Origin: an uncultured Eubacteriales bacterium
GTDB lineage: Bacteria; Bacillota; Clostridia; Christensenellales; Aristaeellaceae
Length of the DNA stretch: 64,000 bases
NCBI GenBank assembly: GCA_902793325.1
Contig: CADBCY010000004.1
Location: 54,402-118,401, forward strand
Direction of reading: 5' to 3'
Shown: in pieces, positions 51,599 through 59,508 of the stretch
Layout of the letters: each line of letters begins with the position of its first letter
Numbering within the stretch: the stretch's first letter is position 1
Program-made: the position numbers and the translations under genes
The notes under the pieces: model-generated
Database searches by the model: none
What the model was told of the DNA's origin: nothing
The model's input: only the letters and a program-made list of their open reading frames with translations

Positions 51599-51629
51599 AA
51601 GGAGCCGGGAAGCTGTTCCCGGCTCCTTT
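51598..51629 (+). terminator. terminator after tRNA-Pro
   Basis: Fourteen-bp stem AAAGGAGCCGGGAA/TTCCCGGCTCCTTT, loop GCTG, directly after CCA. Confidence 0.9.
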
Positions 51630-51973
51630 CCATATCTGCAATCCTTCGCCCGTCCCTATGCATTTCCTTCGCCGCGGCCCGTCCTGCCCGCCCGCCCCAA
51701 GATGTTGTGCCGGGCGCCGCTCCCGGGCTACAACATCTTCCTTCGCCCCGTCCAATTGTGACGGCATTTTCGACAGATTGTGTGCGAATTGCGCCGAATT
51801 GGTTCGAATCTTCACTTTGCGGATGAATGTTCCCTGCATATATGCATTTGTTTTCACAAATGGCGGCAGGAATTTGCGGGAAAAATGTCGTATATTCAAT
51901 TGCATATGCAATGCATATACAGTTCATTTCAAGCATATATCATTCACAGGCCATCCATGGGAGGGAAGAACCG
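51630..51973 (+). promoter_or_regulatory. AT-rich intergenic region with TGCATA palindromes
   Basis: No gene is supported. TGCATATATGCA (51835-51846) and TTGCATATGCAA (51900-51911) are perfect palindromes, followed by TGCATAT (51912-51918). Base composition is much richer in AT than in the flanks. Probably the control region of the gene at 51974; no clear -35/-10 pair can be chosen. Confidence 0.45.
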
Positions 51974-52489
51974 ATGAAGCAGAAGCTCGCGGCGCTGCGC
52001 GATTACGTGCTGGTGGAAAAGCACCGGCGCGCACTGGAATGCGCCGCCCTGGGGGTGATCGTCGCCCTGATCGTCGCGCTGTGCATAACGTCCAATGCAA
52101 GGGCGAATATGCATCGTGAATATGCAGCCGTGCGCGACCGGGCGGGCGCCAACCTGTACTCCAATCTGAACCTGATGACGCAGACCTTCGATATGGTGGA
52201 CGTGTCCACCGCGGACGTGCAGAACGCCATACTTCCCCAGATGAAGGAGCTGTTCCACGCCGCGGTGGCGCTGAACCAGCTGCTCAGCCAGGCGTATTCC
52301 TCCCGCTACGCGCTGCTGTCGGACGCCGACATCGCCAGCGTGGAGAGCGCCTTCGACGCCTATGACGAAGCCTACCGCACCGAAAGCAGCACCGACCTGG
52401 CCCGGAGCAACATGCAGGCCTGCATGAGCCGCGTGCGCGAGCTGCTCTCCACGCGCTACGTCAGCGGCGTGCTGAAGCCGACGCGGTAG
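51974..52489 (+). CDS. single-span membrane protein of unknown function
   Basis: A 171-residue protein: short cytoplasmic N-terminus (KQKLAALRDYVLVEKHRRAL), one membrane segment (about 24-42, AALGVIVALIVALCI), and a helical outer part (NLYSNLNLMTQTFDMVD; NQLLSQAYSSRYALLSDADI). The coiled helical part after one N-terminal span is loosely LemA-like, but the LemA core motifs are not convincing. GGGAGGG precedes the ATG. Confidence 0.7.
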   Translation: MKQKLAALRDYVLVEKHRRALECAALGVIVALIVALCITSNARANMHREYAAVRDRAGANLYSNLNLMTQTFDMVDVSTADVQNAILPQMKELFHAAVALNQLLSQAYSSRYALLSDADIASVESAFDAYDEAYRTESSTDLARSNMQACMSRVRELLSTRYVSGVLKPTR

Positions 52490-52586
52490 AATTTGGCGGC
52501 AAGGCAGGCAGGAATCGAGGGCGCGGCGCAGAATCCATACATATTGAACCTGCACGACCCTCGATGTTTTCCAAAGGAGCCGTCCC

Positions 52587-53378
52587 TTGTATCAGTTCTT
52601 CTCCCGCCCCGACCCGTACCTCGCCCGCTGCGGCGATCTGCGGTGCCGGGTGATGGAAACCCGCATCCCCGGAGCGCCCGCCTTCCTGCGCGGGCTCCGG
52701 GCGGTTTTTGTCGCGGACCTGCACGCGCTGCCCCGGACCACGGCGGCGGACCTGGGCAGGCTGCGCGACCGCATCCGCGGCCTGTCGCCGGACCTCATGC
52801 TGCTGGGCGGGGACTACGCCGACCGCGCGGAGGACTGCGAGCGCGCCTTCCGGGCCCTCGCGCCGCTGGACGCCCCGCTGGGCTGCTTCGGCGTGCCGGG
52901 CAACAACGACCGCGAGGCCTGGCCCGACCTGGACGGCCTGCGGCGGGTCATGGCGGACGCCGGGGCGCGGCTGCTGGTGAACGAGGCCGTCGCGCTGGCC
53001 CTCCCGGGCGGCGCGCTGTGGATCGGCGGGCTGGACGAGTACAGGCACGGCGCGCCGCGATCCGACCGCCTGCTGCCCGCGGAGGCTGCGCCGGACCGCT
53101 ACCGGATCCTGCTCTCCCACTACGCGAAGCCCGTCTCGCCGATGCCGGAGCTGATGCTCTGCGGCCATACCCACGGCGGGCAGTTCAACCTCCTGGGCCT
53201 CACGCCCTACTCCATCGGCTTCGAGCGCCTGCTGCGGCGCGGCGCGCCCTCCCGGTTCGTCGAGGGGCTGCACGACGTCGGCGGCGGCCGCATGCTGGTC
53301 ACGAAGGGCGTCGGCGCCAGCCGCATCCAACTGCGCGTGGGCGTGTATCCCGAGCTCCACCTGCTTGTTTTCGACTGA
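52587..53378 (+). CDS. calcineurin-like metallophosphoesterase (YkuE-like)
   Basis: A 263-residue phosphoesterase with all five motif blocks: FVADLHAL, GGDYADR, GNNDREAW, LLSHYAKP and CGHTHGGQF. It binds two metal ions and hydrolyses phosphoesters, possibly lipid or nucleotide. The TTG at 52587 is chosen because AAAGGAG is seven bases upstream. Start region lacks a clear signal peptide, unlike many YkuE proteins. Confidence 0.9.
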   Translation: MYQFFSRPDPYLARCGDLRCRVMETRIPGAPAFLRGLRAVFVADLHALPRTTAADLGRLRDRIRGLSPDLMLLGGDYADRAEDCERAFRALAPLDAPLGCFGVPGNNDREAWPDLDGLRRVMADAGARLLVNEAVALALPGGALWIGGLDEYRHGAPRSDRLLPAEAAPDRYRILLSHYAKPVSPMPELMLCGHTHGGQFNLLGLTPYSIGFERLLRRGAPSRFVEGLHDVGGGRMLVTKGVGASRIQLRVGVYPELHLLVFD

Positions 53379-53430
53379 ACCGCCGCCCTTGTGCAGGTTC
53401 AATAAAAATCGGGAAATTCGCAAAAGCCCA

Positions 53431-53459
53431 TTGACTTTCCCCCGCGGCCCCGGTATAAT
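53431..53459 (+). promoter_or_regulatory. promoter of the 6S-like RNA
   Basis: TTGACT, 17-base GC-rich spacer, TATAAT; start expected near 53466. Confidence 0.85.
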
Positions 53460-53465
53460 GAAATT

Positions 53466-53706
53466 GTCCGGGGCGGTCGGCCCCGGGACGACATCGTCGG
53501 ATTTATCCTGGAATGTGCGTTAGCCAAAGCTTTTACCCACAGATTCATAAAAGGATTCCGGGTCGGTTTGCAGATGCCAAGCCTCCGTTCGCAGTGGAAG
53601 GCAGCAAGCAGCCGCAGGTCTCCGCCCTGCCTGAGCGGCGGGTGAAAAAGTAGCGGCAGACGGCATTTTGGGATATTTTGGAGCTCTCACGGGCTCCTCT
53701 TTTTTT
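53466..53706 (+). ncRNA. ssrS: likely 6S RNA
   Basis: No frame in 53379-54070 looks like a protein. A promoter and a terminator (GGAGC..GCTCC then T7 at 53700-53706) bound a rod-shaped RNA. Closing stem: 53504-53517 (TATCCTGGAATGTG) with 53662-53675 (GGCATTTTGGGATA), continuous when wobbles are allowed. After a bubble, TTTTACCC (53531-53538) pairs with GGGTGAAAA (53640-53648). The closing-stem/bubble junction (GAATGTGCGTTAGCC and GCGGCAGACGGCATT) resembles the conserved part of 6S RNAs as I remember them. 6S RNA holds sigma-70-type polymerase in stationary phase. A leader of about 38 bases with two small hairpins precedes the rod and might be processed off. Confidence 0.6.
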
Positions 53707-53709
53707 GTG

Positions 53710-54002
53710 TCGGCATGGGCAGGCCTTACGGCCTGCCCATGCTACGCGACCCGGTCTCCTGCGCTTCGCTTCGGAACCGGGATTCGCTAGTCGGCCCGTT
53801 GGGCCTCCCTCCTTGTCGGCAGTGTCAGGCCTGACGGCCTGCCCATGCTACGCGACCCGGTCTCCTGCGCTTCGCTTCGGAACCGGGATTCGCTCGTCGG
53901 CCCGTTGGGCCTCCCTCCTTGTCGGCATGGGCAGGCCTGACGGCCTGCCCATGCTACGCGACCCGGTCTCCTGCGCTTCGCTCCGGAACCGGGATTCGCC
54001 AG
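53710..54002. repeat. 106-bp tandem repeat, about 2.8 copies
   Basis: Units start at 53710, 53816 and 53922 and are nearly identical; the last is cut after about 81 bases. Each holds three short palindromes: GGCAGGCC..GGCCTGCC, CCGGT..ACCGG and GGCCC-GTT-GGGCC. No spacers lie between units. It begins directly after the RNA terminator and ends 68 bases before the spoIVFA-like gene. Confidence 0.9.
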
Positions 54003-54070
54003 TTCACCCGTATCGCGCGCTTCTTCCCGCCCTCCCGCACGCATAAGCTATTGCGACGGGAGGGATTTCC

Positions 54071-54733
54071 ATGGCCGAAAACATCCGCATCTTCACCCGC
54101 GTCCAGCCGGAACCCGCGAGCGCGGCGGAGGCGTCCGTTCCCGGGGCGCGGCGCATCCGCCGAAGGCTCAGCCGGGGCGACCGGCTGCTGCGCAACACCG
54201 CGGTGGCGTGCGCGCTGCTGCTGGGCATACTGGCCCTGGGGAACCTGGACCTCCCCTGGGCGAGGAAGGCCAGCGAGGGCATCGAGCAGGCGCTGACCAT
54301 GCGCATCAACCTGGACGAATCCATCGGCGAGCTCACGTTCGTGCGGCAGATCATGCCCGAGTCCGCGCTGGTGTTCCTGAACGTGTCCGGCGCGCCGGAG
54401 CTGACCCGCCCCGCGTCGGGCGAGGTCATCCATCCCTGGAGCAACGCCCAGCCGTGGCTGATGTTCCGCTGCGACGCCGACGAACCCGTCCTCGCCCCCG
54501 CCGACGGCACCGTGACCGCCGTCAGCCCGCTGTCGGACGGCAGGATGGGGCTGCTCATCGACCACGGCGAGGGGCTGGAGACGGTGCTGGCGAACCTGTC
54601 CCGCGCGGAGGTGCGCGCGGGCGACGCCGTGCAGCGCGGGCAGGCGCTGGGCGCCTGCCCGGACAGCCTGTACCTGGAATACCGCGCCAACGGCGAGCCG
54701 ATCGACCCGTCGGAAAAGCTGGGGCTGTCGTGA
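54071..54733 (+). CDS. spoIVFA: SpoIVFA-like membrane protein with degenerate LytM (M23) domain
   Basis: A 220-residue protein: basic cytoplasmic N-terminus, one membrane span (about 40-56, VACALLLGILALGNLDL), and an M23-type beta domain (GEVIHPWSNAQPWLMFRC; VLAPADGTVTAV; LLIDHGEGLETVLANL) lacking a full set of zinc ligands. This, and overlap with the next gene (GTGA), match SpoIVFA, which holds the pro-sigma-K protease SpoIVFB in check in the outer forespore membrane. GGAGGG precedes the ATG. Confidence 0.7.
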   Translation: MAENIRIFTRVQPEPASAAEASVPGARRIRRRLSRGDRLLRNTAVACALLLGILALGNLDLPWARKASEGIEQALTMRINLDESIGELTFVRQIMPESALVFLNVSGAPELTRPASGEVIHPWSNAQPWLMFRCDADEPVLAPADGTVTAVSPLSDGRMGLLIDHGEGLETVLANLSRAEVRAGDAVQRGQALGACPDSLYLEYRANGEPIDPSEKLGLS

Positions 54734-55656
54734 ACCGGCTTCCCGGCGGGATCGAGCTCCGGCTCGGCGGGACCGCGCTGCGCCTCCACCCGCTGACGCT
54801 GCTGCTGCCGCCGCTGGCCGCGCGGCTGGGCCTGCCGGGCGAGGTGAAGGCGCTGCTGGCGGGCCTTGCGCTCCACGAGGCGTCCCACCTGCTGGCGGCG
54901 AAGCTGCTGGGCGTGCGGGTGAACGCGCTGACGCTGCTGCCCTTCGGCGGCGTGCTGGACGTGGGCAATCCCTACGCGCTGGCCCCGGGGCGGCTGTTCG
55001 CGCTGGCGCTGGCGGGGCCGCTGGGGAACCTCGCCGCGATCCTCGTCGCCGCGGGGCTGGCCCAGGCGGGGCGGCTGTCCCCGGCGGGCTTCCGGGCGGC
55101 GCTGAACGGGAACCTGCCGCTGATGCTGTTCAACCTGCTGCCCGCCCTGCCCCTGGACGGCGGGCGGATGCTCTTTGCGCTGCTGTCCCCGCGGCTGGGC
55201 CGGGCGCGCGCCGCCCGGCTGGGCGCGGCGGCGGGGTACGCCGCGGCGGGGCTGCTCTCGCTGCTGGCGCTGCTGGGCTGGCAACAGACGGGCCGGCTGA
55301 ACCTCTCGCCCGTGTTCGCCGCGGTATTCCTGGCGGCGTCCGCGCCGGGGGAGCGCCGCGCGCTCGCCGATACCCGCGCGCAGGCGCTGCTGAACGCCCT
55401 GCGCCCCGCCGGCGCGCCGGTGCCCGCCCGGCTGGTGGCCGTGGGCGGGGACTGCACGGTGCGGGAGGCCCTGCGCGCCGCGGCCCCCGACGCCGCCACG
55501 ATCTATGCGGTGTACGACGGTCTCGCGCTCGCCGCCCTCGCCGACGACCGGCGGTTACTCTCCGCGGCGGCGGAGGGGCGCGGCGAGGAAGGCCTGGCGG
55601 GCGTGCTGCTGCGCCGCGCGGGCGGAATGCAGAATCCAGTTGACGCCCAATGTTAA
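54730..55656 (+). CDS. spoIVFB: SpoIVFB-like site-2 intramembrane metalloprotease
   Basis: A 308-residue polytopic protein. The zinc motif is LHEASHLLAAKLLG (HExxH in a membrane helix) and the third ligand is in LPALPLDGGRML, matching the M50B family. The C-terminus resembles a CBS-like regulatory domain (VGGDCTVREALRAAAPDAAT). In sporulating Firmicutes this enzyme cleaves pro-sigma-K. GTG start overlapping the previous stop. Strong evidence for sporulation ancestry, though no sigma-K gene is in the window. Confidence 0.82.
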   Translation: MNRLPGGIELRLGGTALRLHPLTLLLPPLAARLGLPGEVKALLAGLALHEASHLLAAKLLGVRVNALTLLPFGGVLDVGNPYALAPGRLFALALAGPLGNLAAILVAAGLAQAGRLSPAGFRAALNGNLPLMLFNLLPALPLDGGRMLFALLSPRLGRARAARLGAAAGYAAAGLLSLLALLGWQQTGRLNLSPVFAAVFLAASAPGERRALADTRAQALLNALRPAGAPVPARLVAVGGDCTVREALRAAAPDAATIYAVYDGLALAALADDRRLLSAAAEGRGEEGLAGVLLRRAGGMQNPVDAQC

Positions 55657-55669
55657 TTTGTGGTATTCT
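55640..55669 (+). promoter_or_regulatory. sigma-A promoter for nadD-yqeK
   Basis: TTGACG, 18-base spacer, TATTCT, overlapping the end of the protease gene. Confidence 0.65.
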
Positions 55670-55732
55670 ATAAGGGAAGGAGAAGCCGCAGCGGCGGGCT
55701 TCGCCCACCATTCAGTCGGAGGCGGCACGGCT

Positions 55733-56893
55733 ATGAAAATCGGCATCCTCGGGGGCGCGCTGGATCCCGTGCACAACGGGCACATCACCGTCGCCCAGGG
55801 GGTCATGAACCAGCTCGAGCTGGACGGCATCATGCTGCTGCCCTCCGGCGAGCCGCCCCACAAGCCGCACGTCTCCTCGGGGCAGGACCGGCTGCGCATG
55901 GCGAAGCTGGCCGCCAAGGGCCGTCGCGGGTTCTTCGCCAGCGACGAGGAGATCCGCCGGGAGGGCCCCACCTACACCGTGGACACCCTCACCCGCCTGA
56001 CCATGGAGCACCCCGGCACGGAATGGGTGTACATCATCGGCGCGGACGCGCTGAACGCCCTGGATTCCTGGCGGGAATTCCGCCACGTCGCGCGGTTGTG
56101 CCGCTTCGCGGCGGTGGGCCGGCCCGGCTTCGACACCGCGCTGGCGGGCATGAAGGTGGCGTCGCTGCGGGGCTGCTACGGCGCGCAGATCGAGCTGATG
56201 TCCGCGGACGGGCTGGACGTGTCCTCCACGGAGATCCGCCGCCTGGTGGCGGAGGACCGGCCCATCGGCGCGCTGGTGCCGCGGGCGGTGGAGAAGTACA
56301 TCCGCGACCGGGGCCTGTACCTGTGCGACTACACCGAGCCGGAGCTGCTGCAAAAGCTCCAGGCCACGCTGACGCCCCACCGCTACCTGCACACGCTGGG
56401 CGTGGCGTCCACGGCGCAGCGCCTCGCGCCGCGCTTCAACGTGGACCCCTACCGGGCGCGGCTGGCGGGCCTGCTGCACGACTGCGCCAAGTCGCTGCCG
56501 CTGGACGAGATGCGCGCGCTGGTGATCCGCTACATCCCGGATTCGGACGAGGAGGAGCTGGGCACGCGCGCGGTGCTGCACGCCCCGGCGGGCATGATCC
56601 TGGCGGAGCGGGACTACGGCGTGCGCGACCGCAGCATCCTCAGCGCCATCCGCAAGCACACCCTGGGCGACGGCAGCATGTCCCCCATGGATGCGCTGAT
56701 CTACGTCTCCGACTTCATCGAGCCGGGCCGGGGCAGCTTCCCCGGCATGGACAAGGCCCGCAAGGCCGCGGAGAAGGACATCTACCGCGCCATGTGCATC
56801 TGCGCGGAGCTCACCGAGGCGCACCTGCGCAGCCAGGGCGCCCACGCCCACCCCAGGACGCTGGCGCTGCTGGACGAGTACGCCTACAGTTGA
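55733..56893 (+). CDS. nadD: nicotinate-nucleotide adenylyltransferase fused to YqeK HD phosphohydrolase
   Basis: A 386-residue fusion. Residues 1-198 are NadD: GGALDPVHNGHITVA with the HxGH nucleotide motif, YIIGADAL, and the ATP-site VSSTEIRRLV. Residues about 205-386 are YqeK: HRYLHTLGVASTAQRLA, LLHDCAKSLP and HAPAGMILA provide HD-domain metal ligands. NadD makes deamido-NAD; YqeK hydrolyses Ap4A. In Bacillus these are two adjacent genes. GGAGG is upstream of the ATG, and rsfS follows as usual. Confidence 0.95.
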   Translation: MKIGILGGALDPVHNGHITVAQGVMNQLELDGIMLLPSGEPPHKPHVSSGQDRLRMAKLAAKGRRGFFASDEEIRREGPTYTVDTLTRLTMEHPGTEWVYIIGADALNALDSWREFRHVARLCRFAAVGRPGFDTALAGMKVASLRGCYGAQIELMSADGLDVSSTEIRRLVAEDRPIGALVPRAVEKYIRDRGLYLCDYTEPELLQKLQATLTPHRYLHTLGVASTAQRLAPRFNVDPYRARLAGLLHDCAKSLPLDEMRALVIRYIPDSDEEELGTRAVLHAPAGMILAERDYGVRDRSILSAIRKHTLGDGSMSPMDALIYVSDFIEPGRGSFPGMDKARKAAEKDIYRAMCICAELTEAHLRSQGAHAHPRTLALLDEYAYS

Positions 56894-57023
56894 TCCGGGC
56901 GCGGGCCGCAGCCCCGGCGCTTCATTTTCAGTTCATGCTCGCCGGGTATACTCTCGCCGGGCAACCCGCGCGACATCCGCCGATAAATCCAAACCCCATC
57001 GAAATACAAGGGAGGTAACCGAT

Positions 57024-57377
57024 ATGATCGAAGCCAAGGCACTGGCCAAGAAGATCGCCGAAATCCTGGACGACAAGGGCGCGACCGACATCCAGATCCT
57101 GGAGGTGGGCCACATGACCTCCATCACGGACTTTTTCGTGGTGGCCAGCGGCCGCAACGTGCAGTTCGTGCACACGCTGGCCGACGACCTGGAGGACAAG
57201 CTGGCCGAGGAAAACATACTCCCCCGCCGCAAGGAGGGCAAGAACGGCGCGCGCTGGATCGTGCTGGACTACGCCGAGGTCATCGTTCACCTGTTCCACC
57301 CCGACGAGCGCGCCCACTACAACATCGAGCGCCTCTGGCAGGACGGCACGAACGACGAGCGCTTCGAAGGGGAATAA
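57024..57377 (+). CDS. rsfS: ribosomal silencing factor RsfS
   Basis: A 117-residue RsfS/YbeB protein: AKKIAEILDDKGATDIQILEV, then TSITDFFVVASGRN and RWIVLDYAEVIVHLFHPDERA. It binds L14 and blocks subunit joining in starved cells. AGGGAGG lies upstream of the ATG. Conserved neighbour of nadD-yqeK. Confidence 0.96.
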   Translation: MIEAKALAKKIAEILDDKGATDIQILEVGHMTSITDFFVVASGRNVQFVHTLADDLEDKLAEENILPRRKEGKNGARWIVLDYAEVIVHLFHPDERAHYNIERLWQDGTNDERFEGE

Positions 57378-57448
57378 AACCGCCGCGCCCTTGACGGCTC
57401 GCCGCGCCGTCCCGCGCGCCGTTTCCCCGTCCCTTTACAAAAAATAAC

Positions 57449-57477
57449 TTGCAGCCTTCCCGCGAAACGGGTATAAT
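57449..57477 (+). promoter_or_regulatory. sigma-A promoter for the T-box operon
   Basis: TTGCAG, 17-base spacer, TATAAT. Confidence 0.85.
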
Positions 57478-57483
57478 CTGTCT

Positions 57484-57756
57484 AAACGCTGGGAAGGAAG
57501 CAAGTACTTCGCGCATGCGCACTTCAGAGAGCCGCCGGGTGGTGCAAGGCGGCGTGGGCGCGCGGGGGAATACGTTCCGGAGCGGCGCACCGAACGCGGG
57601 GTCCCCCGCCAGTAGGCTGCGACGGGCGCGCCCGTTACGGCGCGGGAATGCGCATGCATTCCGTGAGGGCGTCCGTCGCGAGGCGGCGTCAAACTGAGGT
57701 GGTACCACGGGTCATTCGCCCGTCCTCTGCAATACTATGCGGGGGACGGGCTTTTC
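57484..57756 (+). promoter_or_regulatory. T-box riboswitch, specifier UAC (tyrosine)
   Basis: Elements in order: AGTA, AGAGAG (57526-57531), distal loop GGTGCAAG (57541-57548), specifier loop GAATACGTTCCGGAG with UAC at 57571-57573, T-box AACTGAGGTGGTACCACGG (57692-57710) with UGGU (57700-57703), and the terminator GCCCGTCCTC..GGGGGACGGGC then TTTT (57718-57755). Alignment to the glyQS pattern GAAAGGCAUUCUUGAG puts UAC in the specifier site; U in UGGU fits the A discriminator of tRNA-Tyr. Uncharged tRNA-Tyr should prevent termination, so downstream genes turn on when tyrosine is scarce. Confidence 0.88.
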
Positions 57757-57785
57757 GTTCCCCATCCGCGAGGGAGGAAAAACAC

Positions 57786-59420
57786 ATGCCTATTACCGAG
57801 ATCCTGAAACAGAACGCCCGGAAATACGGGCCGGAGGTCGCCCTGGTGGAGATCAACCCCGAGATCCGGGAGGATCGCCGCGTGACCTGGAAGGAGTACG
57901 AGCTGATCGAGCGCGGCGCTTCCGAGGAGTTCCGCCGCGAGATCACCTGGTCCGTGTTCGACGAAAAGGCCAACCGCTGCGCCAACCTGCTGACCAGCCG
58001 CGGCATCAAAAAGGGCGACAAGGTGGCCATCCTGCTGATGAACTGCCTGGAATGGCTGCCCATCTACTTCGGCATCCTCAAGACCGGCGCGCTGGTGGTG
58101 CCGATGAACTACCGCTATTCCGCCGATGAGATCCAGTACTGCGCGGACCTGGCGGACGTGGACGCCATGTTCTTCGGGCCGGAGTTCATCGGCCGCGTGG
58201 AGGAGAGCATCGACAAGCTGCCCCGGGTGAAGCTGCTGTTCTACGTGGGCGACAACTGCCCCACCTTTGCCGAGAACTTCCTGCACCTGTCCGCCAACCA
58301 GCCCAGCTCCTTCAAGGACGTGGAGCTGACCGACCAGGACGACGCGGCCATCTACTTCTCCTCCGGCACCACGGGCTTCCCCAAGGCGATCCTGCACAAC
58401 CACGAGAGCCTGATGCACGCCTGCCGCGTGGAGCAGAAGCACCACGGCCAGACCCACAAGGACGTGTTCCTGTGCATCCCGCCGCTGTACCACACCGGCG
58501 CGAAGATGCACTGGTTCGGATCGTTCCTGGTGGGCGGCAAGGGCGTGCTGCTCAAGGGCGTCAAGCCGCTGACCATCATCAAGACCGCCGCCGAGGAGAA
58601 GTGCTCCATCGTGTGGCTGCTGGTGCCGTGGGCGCAGGACATCCTCGACGCCATCGACCGGGGCGAGATCAACCTGGACGACTACGACCTGTCCGCCTGG
58701 CGGCTGATGCACATCGGCGCGCAGCCCGTGCCGCGCAGCCTCATCAAGCGCTGGAAGGCCAAGTTCCCGAACCACCAGTACGACACCAACTACGGCCTGT
58801 CCGAGTCCATCGGCCCCGGCTGCGTGCACCTGGGCGTGGAGAACATCGACAAGGTCGGCGCCATCGGCATCCCCGGCTACGGCTGGCAGGCCCGCATCAT
58901 CGACGAGCAGGGCAACGACGTGCCCCAGGGCCAGGTCGGCGAGCTGGCCGTGAAGGGCCCCGGCGTCATGACCTGCTACTACAAGGACCCCAAGGCCACC
59001 GCCGAGGTGCTCCACGGCGACTGGCTGTGGACCGGCGACATGGCCATGCGCGACGAGGACGGCTTCATCTACCTCGTGGACCGCAAGAAGGACGTCATCA
59101 TCACCGGCGGCGAGAACCTGTACCCGGTGCAGATCGAGGACTTCCTGCGCGCCCATCCCGACATCAAGGACGTGGCCGTCATCGGCATCCCCCATCCCCG
59201 CCTGGGCGAAATCGCCGCGGCGATCATCGAGCTCAAGCCCGGCGCCACCACCACCGAAGAGGACATCAACGCCTTCTGCCAGGGCATGCCGCGCTACAAG
59301 CGCCCCCGCAAGATCATCTTCGCGGACGTGCCGCGCAACCCCACCGGCAAGATCGAAAAGCCCCTGCTGCGCAAGCGCTACAGCGCCGAAAAGCTCGTCG
59401 CCGAGCAGACGCAGCGGTAA
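57786..59420 (+). CDS. class I adenylate-forming acyl/aryl-CoA ligase under T-box control
   Basis: A 544-residue ANL-superfamily ligase. P-loop YFSSGTTGFPK (A3), substrate-side YGLSESIGPGC (A5), A7-like WLWTGDMAMRDEDGFIYLVDRKKD and A8/A10 lysine NPTGKIEKPLLR. It activates a carboxylate to acyl-AMP and then the CoA thioester in the cytoplasm. The family (fatty-acid, benzoate or arylacetate) cannot be fixed from motifs. First gene after the T-box; GGGAGG before the ATG. It is followed by a PaaK-like ligase, suggesting related substrates. Confidence 0.88.
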   Translation: MPITEILKQNARKYGPEVALVEINPEIREDRRVTWKEYELIERGASEEFRREITWSVFDEKANRCANLLTSRGIKKGDKVAILLMNCLEWLPIYFGILKTGALVVPMNYRYSADEIQYCADLADVDAMFFGPEFIGRVEESIDKLPRVKLLFYVGDNCPTFAENFLHLSANQPSSFKDVELTDQDDAAIYFSSGTTGFPKAILHNHESLMHACRVEQKHHGQTHKDVFLCIPPLYHTGAKMHWFGSFLVGGKGVLLKGVKPLTIIKTAAEEKCSIVWLLVPWAQDILDAIDRGEINLDDYDLSAWRLMHIGAQPVPRSLIKRWKAKFPNHQYDTNYGLSESIGPGCVHLGVENIDKVGAIGIPGYGWQARIIDEQGNDVPQGQVGELAVKGPGVMTCYYKDPKATAEVLHGDWLWTGDMAMRDEDGFIYLVDRKKDVIITGGENLYPVQIEDFLRAHPDIKDVAVIGIPHPRLGEIAAAIIELKPGATTTEEDINAFCQGMPRYKRPRKIIFADVPRNPTGKIEKPLLRKRYSAEKLVAEQTQR

Positions 59421-59508
59421 TGCGCGGGCGCCGAAGCGCCCCGCTCCGACCGTGCCCCCGGAAGAAGAGGCTTCCCGCTCAGCCATTCATTGAGGAGGAA
59501 TACCACCC

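Noticed and set aside
53580-53640. SRP RNA, because of a GGAAGGCAGCAAGCAGCCGC stretch
   Set aside because: The conserved SRP tip (GGTCCGGAAGGAAGCAGCC) is not matched and the surrounding pairing is not that of helix 8; 6S-like folding explains the region better.
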